Part shown: positions 39,133 through 48,420 of the stretch, piece after piece
How the letters are laid out: each line of letters starts with the position of its first letter
Position numbering within the stretch: the stretch's first letter is position 1
Origin: Vicinamibacteria bacterium
GTDB lineage: Bacteria; Acidobacteriota; Vicinamibacteria; Fen-336
Direction of reading: 5' to 3'
NCBI GenBank assembly: GCA_035570235.1
Contig: DATMML010000042.1
Location: forward strand, 62,001-126,000
DNA length: 64,000 nt
Notes under the pieces: model-generated
What the model was told of the DNA's origin: nothing
Seen by the model: the letters and a program-made list of their open reading frames with translations, nothing else
Database searches by the model: none
Program-made: the position numbers and the translations under genes

Positions 39133-39741
39133 TCACCCCTCGTTCACCGTGATTCGCGGATCACGGGCGAGCTCGTCCAGATCCAGGACCGACACCATCT
39201 CGCCCGTCGTGCCGCGGATCCAGGCGGCCTGGCCTTCCCTTGTAATCCCTTCCCTGGTCGCGATTTCGTGGGCGTCCACGGGCACGATTCCCGTCACTTC
39301 GTCCGCGAGGAGGCCGAAGGACATCCCGCGCAGTTCCACCACCACGACGCGCCCCTCCGGCTTGGCGCCCGCGTTCTCCGGGCCCGGGCCTCCCAGCAGC
39401 CGCCGGAGGTCGAAAACCGCGCGGACCTCGCCCCGATGGTGGATCACGCCGACCAGGAATCGGCGGGCGCCCGGCAGGGGAGTTGGGCGGATGAGGGGCA
39501 GGACCTCCACGACAGAGAGAGGGTCCACTCCGTACCGCTCTCCGGCCCGTGAGAAGACGAGCACTGGCAGCTCCTCCGCGTTTGACTCGGCCTCCCTGGT
39601 AGGCTGCGCTAGTTTTCGGGCCCTCTCCTCCAGGATCCGGCGCGCGGCCTCGGGCGAGGGCTCTCCGCCGGATTCGAGGCTCAGCCGGGTCGCATCTAGC
39701 CGCGCGTGCACAGCCTGCCAATCAAAGCGGTCGCCCATCAC
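39133..39741 (-). CDS. CheW-like adaptor (second copy in operon)
   Basis: 202 residues. An N-terminal helical extension of ~60 residues precedes the CheW beta-barrel pair ([54 protein letters not shown]). It couples the MCP to CheA. The extension is unusual for plain CheW and resembles WspD-like proteins. It overlaps the cheR stop by 4 bases. Confidence 0.9.
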   Translation of the reverse strand: MMGDRFDWQAVHARLDATRLSLESGGEPSPEAARRILEERARKLAQPTREAESNAEELPVLVFSRAGERYGVDPLSVVEVLPLIRPTPLPGARRFLVGVIHHRGEVRAVFDLRRLLGGPGPENAGAKPEGRVVVVELRGMSFGLLADEVTGIVPVDAHEIATREGITREGQAAWIRGTTGEMVSVLDLDELARDPRITVNEG

Positions 39742-41030
39742 GACACCTCACCGCTCTCCCCGAGCCGCGCCGCCGTCTCGAGGTGCTTGAGCCCGTGCCG
39801 GCGCTGGCCGCGCCTCACGAGCAGAAGGCCGAGCGCGAGATGGGCCTGCGCACAATCGGGATCCAGGTACACCGCGCGACGCAGAGCGGGAACAGCAGCG
39901 GCGACATCCCCGCGCTCTTGGTGGATCGCAGCGAGTAGCCGATGGGCCTCGGCGTCCAAGCGATCTTTCGCTATGGCGGCCCGGCAGAGCCGCAAAGCCT
40001 CCTCGAGGTCTCCCCCGTCGGCGGCGCCGCGGGCGCCCGCCAAGAGCACTGCGGCGGGAGGAAGGGGCTCTCCCTTTTCTTCCAATGGCGCCGCCGGCCT
40101 CCGGGAGGGCGACTTCGCCGGCGCCCGCGCCGGCACGGAGCGAAGGTCGATCGGCTTCGGGGAGGCTTGAGGGGGCGACGCGATCGACGACCCCGGACCG
40201 TCTCCCTTCCGGAAGAAGATGGTCTGGGGGAAGTTGACAGTGACGAGCGGCCGGAACCGCTGAGCGAAGGCCTCCGCCGGAGCGACCACCAACCAACCGC
40301 CCTCCGCCAGGGCGGTCTGGAGTCGACTGACCACCGCCTTTGTTGCCTCGGGGGTGAAGTACATGAGCACGTTCCGACAAAGGATGATGTCCATGCTCCC
40401 GCTCGAGGCGGCGCGAGGGAGTCCCTCCGCCAGGTTCCCCGGCTCGAAGCTCACCATGGCTCGGATCTTGGGGACAAGGTCGAACGCCCCCGAGCTACCG
40501 CCTTCGAAATAGCGGTCGCGCACGGCCGGGCTGACGTCGCGAAGGGACCATTCGCGGTAGGTGGCGCGTCCGGCCTTCTCCAGGGCCATGGGGTCGAGGT
40601 CGGTGGCTAACACCGTGACGTCCCAAAGAGTGCGGTCGGGGAGGAGTTGGTCCACTAGGATGGCTAGCGAATAGGCTTCCTCGCCCGTCGCGCAGGCGGC
40701 ACTCCAGAGGCGGAGGAATTGCGTGCCTGCTAATCGTCGGGCCTTTATCAGCGCCGGGAGTACACGTTGCTCGAGGGCGTCGAAACACGGCCGGTCTCGG
40801 AAGAAGTAGGTCTCACCAACGATCAGAAGAGACGCCAAACGGCCCCATTCGGAGCGGTCTCCCGTGGCCAGCCGGCCAAGGTAGGCCTCGGGCGAGTCGG
40901 ATCGGGAGAGGCGCACCGCCTCCAGAAGACCGCGGTCGAACTCAGCCTCACGGTTGGCGGGAAAGTCGAGACCCAGGCGACGGGCCACCAAGAGGCGCGC
41001 CTCGCTCCGCAGGGAATTGGAGACCCTCAC
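39738..41030 (-). CDS. cheR: CheR methyltransferase with C-terminal TPRs
   Basis: 430 residues from GTG 41030. The N-terminal CheR domain is followed by the SAM-binding domain with LWSAACATGEEAYSLAI and MDIILCRNVLMYF. After a Pro-rich linker (~285-320), about three TPRs occupy 330-430. TPR-tailed CheR is the WspC/FrzF arrangement. It methylates glutamates in the MCP adaptation helices. GTGA overlap with the upstream cheW. Confidence 0.93.
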   Translation of the reverse strand: MRVSNSLRSEARLLVARRLGLDFPANREAEFDRGLLEAVRLSRSDSPEAYLGRLATGDRSEWGRLASLLIVGETYFFRDRPCFDALEQRVLPALIKARRLAGTQFLRLWSAACATGEEAYSLAILVDQLLPDRTLWDVTVLATDLDPMALEKAGRATYREWSLRDVSPAVRDRYFEGGSSGAFDLVPKIRAMVSFEPGNLAEGLPRAASSGSMDIILCRNVLMYFTPEATKAVVSRLQTALAEGGWLVVAPAEAFAQRFRPLVTVNFPQTIFFRKGDGPGSSIASPPQASPKPIDLRSVPARAPAKSPSRRPAAPLEEKGEPLPPAAVLLAGARGAADGGDLEEALRLCRAAIAKDRLDAEAHRLLAAIHQERGDVAAAVPALRRAVYLDPDCAQAHLALGLLLVRRGQRRHGLKHLETAARLGESGEVS

Positions 41031-41563
41031 CTCCGCCCCCCCAGAGCCTGATCGAGTTGACCCTCCTCATCCGGGGTGACAAAGGAGTCGATGTCGTGGA
41101 TCAGCAAGACGCCATCGGGGAGCGCCGCCACGCCGGCGACGGGAGTGTGCCCGGCAAGGACGACGGTCGCGGGCACCACCGCGTCCATCAAGGCTTCGGC
41201 GAGCCCCAGGACCCCATCCGTGGCTATGGCAAGCGTGCGCCGCCGGGTGCGCACGATCAGGAGATGGGAAGAGAGCCCGTAGGCGCGGGGATCGAGGCCG
41301 AGCCGGCGGCCGGGATCCACAACCCCGACCACCCGGCCCCGAAGGTTGATGACGCCCAGCACGACCTCCGGAGCCCCCGGGAGCGGCGAGATGGCGATCA
41401 TGGGGAGCACACGCTCCACACACTCCAGGGCCACCGCGTACCGCACCCTTCCCCCCAGGAAAACAACAAGGCGTCCGGATGGGCTCTGCGGTCTGTGGTC
41501 AGCATGCGGCGACGCATCCTCGACCGCGGGGCCGCTCTCGGCTTGGGGGACTGTCTCTGACAT
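41027..41563 (-). CDS. CheW-like adaptor (first gene of chemosensory operon)
   Basis: 178 residues from ATG 41563; the frame extends to 41674, but the stretch before MSETVPQAES has no CheW character. After a ~45-residue acidic tail comes the CheW domain (LVVFLGGRVRYAVALECVER; VVLGVINLRGRVVGVVDPGR). It is first in the seven-gene leftward operon, so its upstream region should hold the operon promoter. Confidence 0.88.
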   Translation of the reverse strand: MSETVPQAESGPAVEDASPHADHRPQSPSGRLVVFLGGRVRYAVALECVERVLPMIAISPLPGAPEVVLGVINLRGRVVGVVDPGRRLGLDPRAYGLSSHLLIVRTRRRTLAIATDGVLGLAEALMDAVVPATVVLAGHTPVAGVAALPDGVLLIHDIDSFVTPDEEGQLDQALGGRR

Positions 41564-42044
41564 TCCAACCGCCCCTCTGAAAGGCAGCCGACAGGCTGCC
41601 GCTTCCGCCTGGTGGCAGGGGGCAAGTCTCATCATTTGAGCTTCAAGACAAGAGCGACTCGCTCCATACCGCACTCAAGAAGGAGCCGGAAGGAGGGACT
41701 CGAGGCCCCTGCGGGACACGACTAGGAACCTCGGAGGGAGGCAGGTTACGCGGCTCGGGTCCTTCTTGGCGTTCCCGTGACCGTCGACGGGGGGGGCCCC
41801 GCGGTGGACGCGAACCGAGGATAGGAACTCTCATGCGGCCCACCCTCCGAGGGGCAAGACCCTTTCAGGTGCCCCCATGCTCTCCACATTTTGGAGGGAT
41901 GGCCTCTTTTCTGGTTCCAATGATCTCACATCCGCCCGCTGAAGTTCGGTTGCGATGCGGAATTTGCATAGAGCGGCCAGCGGAAGGGGCGACCCGCCCA
42001 TGTGGAGCCGATGTTTGAGTTCCGTGGGCAAGGCCCCCCCATCC
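41564..42044. other. Leader/intergenic region of the chemosensory operon
   Basis: 481 bases between the first cheW and the NarL-type regulator, all genes on the minus strand. A hairpin-forming sequence with GGGGCA (41851-41856) and TGCCCC (41870-41875) is present. No confident promoter, riboswitch or small gene was found; overlapping short frames look like chance. Confidence 0.45.
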
Positions 42045-42695
42045 CTACTCGGGCCTTATCAGGCCCACCCTCACCGCGAACCGCACGAGGCCGGCAAGGT
42101 CGTGCACGCCCAAACGCTCCATGAGTTGGGCGCGGTGTGCCTCCACTGTCCGGTAGCTGACCCCGAGACGCTCGGCGATCTCCTTGCTTGAGTGTCCCTC
42201 CGCGGCTAACTGTAGGATCTCCCGCTGCCGCGGCGTGAGCGCATCGAGGGGATCCGTGGCCCCGCCCGTTCGGCTCACGTAGTCGTCGACCACGCGCTTG
42301 GAGACCGCCGGACTCAGATAGCTCTCGCCCCGAGCCACGGCCCGCACGGCAACCTCGAGCTCCGCCACCGCCGAGGCCTTGAGGAGATACCCGGCACATC
42401 CCGCACGCAGTGCCCTCAGCACGTACTCCTCGGAGGTGTGCATGGAGAGGATGATCACGCGGATGGAGGCGTCCAGAGTCGCCAAACGCCCCGCGACTTC
42501 GAGCCCGTTCAATCCCGGCATGCCCACATCCATGAGAACGACATCCGGCCGGAGCGCCTCGGCCAGCCGCAGGGCTTCCTGACCGTCGCCCGCCTCGCCC
42601 ACAACCTCGACGCCCGGGAGTCCTTGGAGAAGACCCTGGATCCCGGCGCGAACGAGCGTGTGGTCATCGGCCAAGAGGACTCGGATGGGCGTCAT
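42045..42695 (-). CDS. NarL/FixJ-family response regulator
   Basis: 216 residues. Receiver domain with acidic pair at 10-11 and acceptor Asp56 (VVLMDVGMPGL); C-terminal LuxR-type HTH (LTPRQREILQLAAEGHSSKE, then LGVSYRTVEAHRAQLMERL). The ATG overlaps the stop of the upstream HisKA_3 kinase by 4 bases, so these form a cognate pair. It binds DNA as a dimer when phosphorylated; targets unknown. Confidence 0.95.
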   Translation of the reverse strand: MTPIRVLLADDHTLVRAGIQGLLQGLPGVEVVGEAGDGQEALRLAEALRPDVVLMDVGMPGLNGLEVAGRLATLDASIRVIILSMHTSEEYVLRALRAGCAGYLLKASAVAELEVAVRAVARGESYLSPAVSKRVVDDYVSRTGGATDPLDALTPRQREILQLAAEGHSSKEIAERLGVSYRTVEAHRAQLMERLGVHDLAGLVRFAVRVGLIRPE

Positions 42696-45600
42696 GGCAT
42701 CCGTGGGGCCCTCCCGCCCAAGGGGAGCCGGGCCCGCACCTCCGCGCCGGCTCCCGGGCGAGTCAAGAGTTCGTACTCTCCGCCCGCCAGCGAAATGCGC
42801 TCCTGCATCCCCAGGAGGCCGACCGAAGCCCCTCCGATCGCGCGCTTCCGGGCGATCCCGGCGTCAAAGCCAATCCCGTCATCGCGAACCCTCAAGTCCA
42901 GCGCCTCCGCCACGGAGTGTAGATCCACCCAAACATTCCGGGCCTGCGCGTGGCGGGCCACGTTGGTCAGCGCCTCCTGGGCCACTCGGAAGCACGCAGT
43001 CTCCAGCTCCGAGGGCAGGTGGGGAACCGCATCGATCGACAGGTGCACCTCGATGCGCGTGGTCCTTGCGAACCGATCCGCGTACCATCGGACGGCCGCC
43101 GGCAACCCGAGGTCGTCGAGCACCGACGGCCTCAGGTCCAGCGCCAGATCCCGCACCGTCTCCATCGCCCGATCGACGGAGGCGATGGCGTCCCGTAGAT
43201 GGACGGGCGCCAGGGCCGCGGCGGAGCGCTGGAGGGACGCCAGATTGATCTTCACCGCCGTGAGCACCTGCCCGAGCTCGTCGTGCAGCTCGACGGCCAG
43301 CCGCCGCCGCTCCTCCTCCTGGGCGCTGAGGAGCCGTCGGGACAGCGCCTTCAGCTGCTCACGGCCGGCGCGCACCGCTTCGTCGAGGCGGCCCCGCTCG
43401 ATGGCAGGGGCGACGCGGTCTGCGACCACCTGCAAGAGATGGAGGTCGCCTTCCGTAAAGGGCGCTACCGTGGACGTTACGCCCACGAGGCCGATGGGCT
43501 TCCCTTCCACGAGAAGGGGCGTGCTCATCGCGGCCCGGAGAGGCAGCCTCGGATCCGACCACATCTCTCCGTACCAACCGTCCCTCCCGGAAGCGGCCGG
43601 TTCTACGTCATTGGTCAAGAAAGGCGCGTCTAGGTGGACGGCGTCGAGCGGAATGCGCACTCCGGCCACCCGCTCGAAGGGTACGCCGTCGATCGCCCTT
43701 GCGTAGAGCGCCTTCCCTTCGTCGTCGATGAGCCGCACCGAAGCGACGTCCGCCCGCAGGGTGCCGCGCAGCCGGGCGAGGAGCTCGCGCAGCAGATCGT
43801 CCAGCCCGAGATAGGACAAGGCAGCGTCCGTGATTCTTTGGATGGCATGAAGCCGCTCCAGCGCCGCCTCCGCTTCAGCCCTGGCCTTGCTCTCGCTCTC
43901 CAGGAGGCCCGCGCGCTCTTCCTCGGCCTGCCGCCTATCCGTCACGTCCTCCGCGATCCCGGCGTAGCGATAGATCTGACCCGAGGCGTCTCGGATCGGG
44001 AAGCCCTGGTCACGAATCCACCGGATGGACCCGTCGCCACGCACCAGACGGTAGGTCTCGTCCAACTTGCCTCGCGCACCCTTCTCCTCGGCTGCGCGCC
44101 AAACCCGCTCCCGATCCTCCGGATGAACGGCCTCGAGCCACGACCTCGGATCACGATAGAGGCTCTCGCGGCTGCGGTTGAAGACCCGCTCGTAGGCGGG
44201 GCTTACGTAAAGCAGCTCAGTGTTGTCGCGGTTGGCGAGCCAGAACACCTCATTAATGCTTTCCGCCAGCTGCCGAAACCTTCCGTCGCTCTCGCGCAGC
44301 GCCGCCTCTGCCCGTTTGCGCTCGGTGATGTCCAGCCCCAGACTGATTCGCGAGCCGTCCGAGAGATCGAAGCATGCCCACGAGCTCTCGATAACCCGTT
44401 TGTCACGGGTGCGCATGCGGAAGTCCGCCCAGCGATTCTGCACCTGCCGGTAGAACTCAAGAACCGCTTCACGGCTCTCTGCATCCGGGTAACACTCGGT
44501 CAGGAGATCGACCTGCTGTGCCTCTTCCAGGGTCCAGCCGAGCGTTCGCTCCCACTCTCGGTTCACGCGCCAGAGCCGCTCGGATGTGTCGGTGATCGAG
44601 ATCATCACCGGGATGTTGTCGAAGATGGCTCGCAGGGTCTCCTTCTCCCGCCGCTGCGCCGCCTCCGCCTCTTTGCGCTCGGTAATGTCCAACCCGAATC
44701 CTATTCGCGAGCCGTCGGAGAGGGCGAAGCGCGCCCACGAGGCATCGATGACCCTCCCGGACTGAGTCCTCATCTGAAAGTCGGCCCAACGACGCTCCGC
44801 CCGCCGGATGAACTCCTCTGCTATTTTCCGATCCTGGGGGTTGGGGTACGCCTCGGCCAGGATGTCCAGCCGTTGTGCTTCGGAGAGCGTCCAGCCGAGA
44901 GTCCGCTCCCACTCCCGGTTCACGCGCGAGAGACGACCGGACGCGTCGAAGCACGAGATCATCACGGGTATGTTGTCGAAGATGGCTTCGAGGGTCTCCC
45001 TCTCCCGGCGCTGCGCCACCTCCACCTCGTGCCGTTCCACCGCCAGCGACAACACGTTCGCCACCGATTGCAGGAAGTCAACATCGTCGGGGCTGAACGA
45101 CCGGGAGCGCGTGGAGTGGACGGCGAGGCCTCCCCACGGAGCAGAACGACCCCGAACGACGACGCCGATCACGCTCACGACCCGGTGTTCCAAGGCAACT
45201 TGAGAGACGGCCAACCGTGACTCCGCTCCGATGTCGGGAACCACCAGGGGCGCGTCCGAGCCCAGCATGTGAGCGCTCATCAGGGCGTCGTTGGCGGCCA
45301 AGGTCATGCCGACGAGCTCTCCCCACCCCACGCCTGCGCGCAGGCGGGAGCCCTCTCCCCCTGGGAGCCACTCTCCTATGAGGGCGTGATCGGTGCCCAA
45401 CGTTGCCGCGGTGATGACCGTGGCCTCGTTCAGCAGAGCGACCAGGTCCCGGGACCGGATCGCGATCTGGCCCAAGGCGGCGACCGCCGATTGCTGGCGG
45501 TTGCGCGTGCGCAGCTCTGCGTTGGCTGCTCCGAGCTCGGCCGTGCGCTCGACGACACGCCGCTGGAGCTCATCGTTTAGTTGCTTGATCTCCGCCTTGG

Positions 45601-46216
45601 CCTGGCGGAGCTCGGGAGTCTCGACAACCTCCCAGAGTCCATTCCGCTTGGCCAGGGCGAAGTTGTGCGTTCGCGCCACATCTAGGATATCGCCGGCGCC
45701 AGTCGTGGCCAGGGGGTAGGAGCAGGACACGACCATCCTCTTGTCGCCGACCCACTCCTCGAACTTTTCTTCGTACTCGCACAAGTCGCGCCAACCCTCT
45801 CTCTCCAACCAAGACGGGCTGCCGTTTACTCTCATGCCGAGGAAGCCCCTATCCAGGGCTTGCCTGAGCTTCTTGTCCCAGGCGCCCATCAGCCCCTTGA
45901 GATCAAGGGCGCCTGCGCTCAGATACCACTCCCGGCCTTGATGGATCTCGATGCTTCCGTCTGCTTCATAGCGTTCCAGGTCCGGGATAGCCCGTCTCAA
46001 CGCACTGATCGCCTCGCCCGGCGTCGTGGGCTCGGGGACGACCCAGAGGCAGAACTCCCTCTGTTCGAGACCGGCCTTGAAGTAAGGAAGCAGGGTATCG
46101 AGGAGGTCGTCCTCCGTCTCGAAGAAGTGGCAGAAGTGCGTACCCCAGGGGACATCACCCACGAAGTCGATACCGGTCTTCCTCAAGGGCACCGTCGTCA
46201 TCCTCTGATTATCCAC
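42692..46216 (-). CDS. Multi-sensor NarX-type histidine kinase (MEDS-GAF-PAS-PAS-PAS-GAF-HisKA_3)
   Basis: 1174 residues from GTG 46216 (ATG at 46201 possible). Residues ~12-195 match the MEDS sensory domain (GDVPWGTHFCHFFETEDDLL, then AREWYLS-like strand and RMVVSCSYPL). A coiled coil and a GAF domain (~240-400) follow, then three PAS domains. The first two (~410-525 and ~530-645) are near duplicates: both contain IFDNIPVMIS and NREWERTLGWTL. A second GAF (~800-960) precedes HisKA_3 with the acceptor His in RRRLAVELHDELGQVLTAVK and an HATPase ending ASVGLLGMQERISLAGG. No membrane helix; a cytoplasmic sensor. Partner of the NarL-type regulator. Confidence 0.92.
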   Translation of the reverse strand: MDNQRMTTVPLRKTGIDFVGDVPWGTHFCHFFETEDDLLDTLLPYFKAGLEQREFCLWVVPEPTTPGEAISALRRAIPDLERYEADGSIEIHQGREWYLSAGALDLKGLMGAWDKKLRQALDRGFLGMRVNGSPSWLEREGWRDLCEYEEKFEEWVGDKRMVVSCSYPLATTGAGDILDVARTHNFALAKRNGLWEVVETPELRQAKAEIKQLNDELQRRVVERTAELGAANAELRTRNRQQSAVAALGQIAIRSRDLVALLNEATVITAATLGTDHALIGEWLPGGEGSRLRAGVGWGELVGMTLAANDALMSAHMLGSDAPLVVPDIGAESRLAVSQVALEHRVVSVIGVVVRGRSAPWGGLAVHSTRSRSFSPDDVDFLQSVANVLSLAVERHEVEVAQRRERETLEAIFDNIPVMISCFDASGRLSRVNREWERTLGWTLSEAQRLDILAEAYPNPQDRKIAEEFIRRAERRWADFQMRTQSGRVIDASWARFALSDGSRIGFGLDITERKEAEAAQRREKETLRAIFDNIPVMISITDTSERLWRVNREWERTLGWTLEEAQQVDLLTECYPDAESREAVLEFYRQVQNRWADFRMRTRDKRVIESSWACFDLSDGSRISLGLDITERKRAEAALRESDGRFRQLAESINEVFWLANRDNTELLYVSPAYERVFNRSRESLYRDPRSWLEAVHPEDRERVWRAAEEKGARGKLDETYRLVRGDGSIRWIRDQGFPIRDASGQIYRYAGIAEDVTDRRQAEEERAGLLESESKARAEAEAALERLHAIQRITDAALSYLGLDDLLRELLARLRGTLRADVASVRLIDDEGKALYARAIDGVPFERVAGVRIPLDAVHLDAPFLTNDVEPAASGRDGWYGEMWSDPRLPLRAAMSTPLLVEGKPIGLVGVTSTVAPFTEGDLHLLQVVADRVAPAIERGRLDEAVRAGREQLKALSRRLLSAQEEERRRLAVELHDELGQVLTAVKINLASLQRSAAALAPVHLRDAIASVDRAMETVRDLALDLRPSVLDDLGLPAAVRWYADRFARTTRIEVHLSIDAVPHLPSELETACFRVAQEALTNVARHAQARNVWVDLHSVAEALDLRVRDDGIGFDAGIARKRAIGGASVGLLGMQERISLAGGEYELLTRPGAGAEVRARLPLGGRAPRMP

Positions 46217-46588
46217 CTCTAAGGAGCCGGCTGGGCGGGGTTAGGTATTCGCTCCCGTGGGAATAGGGGTTCGTACGCATAGAGAGTCACGGGCCGTCAG
46301 AATACGCTGGAGCCTGACGCTGTTACAGGAGACAGGCGCCCCGAGGACCGGAGCGTGGTGTCGCTACCGAGGCCTGAGGAACATGCTGAACCGACTGGTG
46401 GCAAGGGGTCTCGATCCGAGGTTTCGGCCGGGAGACAGGCTGCGGATCAACGCCGGCCCCAGGCCTGAAGAGCAGATCCTCCTGAACCTTGCCGGCGATG
46501 TCCCTCCCTCCACGCCGAATACGGGACCTCTCGCCAGCACGACCTCAGGATCTGACTACCTCCGGTCGATGCGGCCGCCGGCAAATAC
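46217..46588. other. Divergent intergenic region
   Basis: 372 bases between the large kinase and the stand-alone receiver. A 111-codon plus-strand frame (46257-46592) crosses it but has no recognisable domain or ribosome-binding site; I treat it as doubtful. No clear promoter was found. Confidence 0.4.
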
Positions 46589-46999
46589 GTGAATTCCCCT
46601 CCGCCCACTGGCGAAATGGTGACCGTGCTGCTGGTCGAGGACGAAGAGAGCCTTCGCGAACTCATCCGCGAGATCCTGCAGGCCAACGGCTACGAGGTCC
46701 TCGAAGCAGAGGACCCGACGAAGGCGATCGAGACGGTGGCGAACTATGAGGGCGCCATCCATCTCCTCCTCACGGACGTGCTCATGCCGGGCATGAACGG
46801 ACGGGCGTTGGCGCAGCGGGTGAGGGAGCGAAGGCCGGACATCCGGATCCTCTACATGTCCGGCCACACGGAAGACTCGATCGCCCAGAGTGGTTTGGTC
46901 GAACCGGGAGCCCTGCTGATCTCGAAGCCCTTCACCCAGGAGTCTCTCGCTCGCAAGCTTCGGGAAGCCCTGGGTCCCCGACCGCGAGAACAGGGTTGA
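46589..46999 (+). CDS. Stand-alone receiver domain protein
   Basis: 136 residues from GTG 46589. A single CheY-like receiver: acidic pair in LLVEDEESLRELI, acceptor Asp in LLLTDVLMPGMNG, Thr/Ser in YMSGHTEDS and Lys in LLISKPFTQESL. It closely resembles the C-terminal receiver of the hybrid kinase at 31827-34331 (LLVEDEESLRSLV, LLITDVVMPGMSG), so the two may share ancestry. It could supply the missing CheY-like output of the local signalling block. No output domain. Confidence 0.88.
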   Translation: MNSPPPTGEMVTVLLVEDEESLRELIREILQANGYEVLEAEDPTKAIETVANYEGAIHLLLTDVLMPGMNGRALAQRVRERRPDIRILYMSGHTEDSIAQSGLVEPGALLISKPFTQESLARKLREALGPRPREQG

Positions 47000-47056
47000 G
47001 GGTCTCCTTTCCCAGGAGCCAACGGGTTCGGATCCCAAACGAATGACGCTCGCGCG

Positions 47057-48154
47057 ATGAGTCGAGTTCTCATCATCGACGATAGCGAGGAAACGTGCAG
47101 CGTCATCGCCGACATCCTGAGCGGCGAAGGATACGACGTGAGCTCGGCAGCAGAGGGGGCGACCGGCCTTGCTCAAGCCATCGCCACACACCCGGATCTG
47201 ATCCTCTGCGACATCATCATGCCGGGGATCAGTGGCTACGAGGTACTGAGCACTCTGCGCAGAGAGCCGTCGACGGCGGTGACGCCCGTCATCTTTCTAA
47301 CCGGGGTGGGAGGGCCAGAGGCGGTGCGGGTTGGAATGAACTCGGGCGCCGACGACTATCTGATCAAGCCTGTTCTCCCCGCCGACCTGATCGCCACCGT
47401 AGCGGCCAGACTAGAACGCTCGGCGGCGGTGAGAAGAGAGGCCGAGAGCTCGTTGCTGGAACTGACCGAGGAGCTGGCGGGTTCTCTTCTTCCAGATCAG
47501 TTTTTGACACCCCTCACGGCGGTCATGGGCCTGGCCTCTCTGCTGATGGAGGAAGGTGCGATTCAATCGGGAGACATAAAGGAGGTGGGCCGGGGGATTC
47601 TCGAGGCCGGCCAGGCTCTTCAGGAGCTGATAGAGAGATTTCTCGCCTACGCCGAACTCCAGGCCGCGATGCCCGATGTTGCTCTGGTTCTTCAGGGCGA
47701 TAAGGCCTTCGAGACCGCTCGTGAAGAGGCCAAGGGCCGAGCTCTGCGCGTACACCGATCCGATGATCTGCAGATCTCGGGTGTGCCTACTCAGGTCCCG
47801 ATGGCATTGGATCATTGGCGGTCGTTGATCCGGGAATTGGTCGACAACGCTCTCAAGTTCTCGCGGGCGGGGTCTCCGATCGCCTTGGACCTGACCAGTA
47901 GCAATGGCGAGCCGACGCTGACCGTTCGCGACCACGGCCAGGGGTTGCCCGCCGAATATCTCGGGGGGCTCGCGCATCGCGCGCCCCTCCTGCGGCGTAG
48001 CCCAGACCAAGCTGGTCTTGGTTTGGGGCTCAGTGTCGTTCGTCGGCTACTCCAGCTGTACGCGGGCACTCTCTCGTTTGAAACGAGCGGCGGAAAGGGC
48101 ACGACCGCCCGCGTGCGCTTCCATCCTCCCCAGGCTAAACCCTCGACGTCCTAA
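47057..48154 (+). CDS. Receiver-ATPase protein with non-histidine phospho-acceptor position
   Basis: 365 residues. N-terminal receiver with Asp in LILCDIIMPGISGYEV. The dimerisation helix reads LPDQFLTPLTAVMGLASLL, which aligns to the usual HELRTPLTAIMGYAELL, putting Asp where the phospho-acceptor His should be. The HATPase region is intact: ELVDNALKFSRAG, VRDHGQGLP and GLGLGLSVVRRLL. It may therefore bind ATP and dimerise without autophosphorylating in cis. It follows the stand-alone receiver by 57 bases on the same strand. Confidence 0.82.
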   Translation: MSRVLIIDDSEETCSVIADILSGEGYDVSSAAEGATGLAQAIATHPDLILCDIIMPGISGYEVLSTLRREPSTAVTPVIFLTGVGGPEAVRVGMNSGADDYLIKPVLPADLIATVAARLERSAAVRREAESSLLELTEELAGSLLPDQFLTPLTAVMGLASLLMEEGAIQSGDIKEVGRGILEAGQALQELIERFLAYAELQAAMPDVALVLQGDKAFETAREEAKGRALRVHRSDDLQISGVPTQVPMALDHWRSLIRELVDNALKFSRAGSPIALDLTSSNGEPTLTVRDHGQGLPAEYLGGLAHRAPLLRRSPDQAGLGLGLSVVRRLLQLYAGTLSFETSGGKGTTARVRFHPPQAKPSTS

Positions 48155-48420
48155 GAGAGTCCCGAAAAACGCCAGGTTCCTCATCTTCGCCGCGCCGCTC
48201 CCCCAATTCCCTCCTGTGGCTCACGAGGAAGGGGGCGGCTCTAAGTCGTTGAGCTCGTGCGTGAAAGCGCTGGCGGCGTGCCAGCCCAACTCGAACTCGA
48301 TTGATTGCCCCCCCGGGGTGGTCAACGGGACCGCACGACCTACAGTACTCTCGAGGAGTCGACGGCTTCACTTCCCGATTCCGAGGGGGCAACCCACCGT
48401 CGACACGAGCGGCCCTTCGC

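Noticed and set aside
46257-46592. 111-codon plus-strand frame
   Set aside because: No recognisable domain, no ribosome-binding site, and it only spans a divergent intergenic region. It might be a gene remnant, but I cannot support it.
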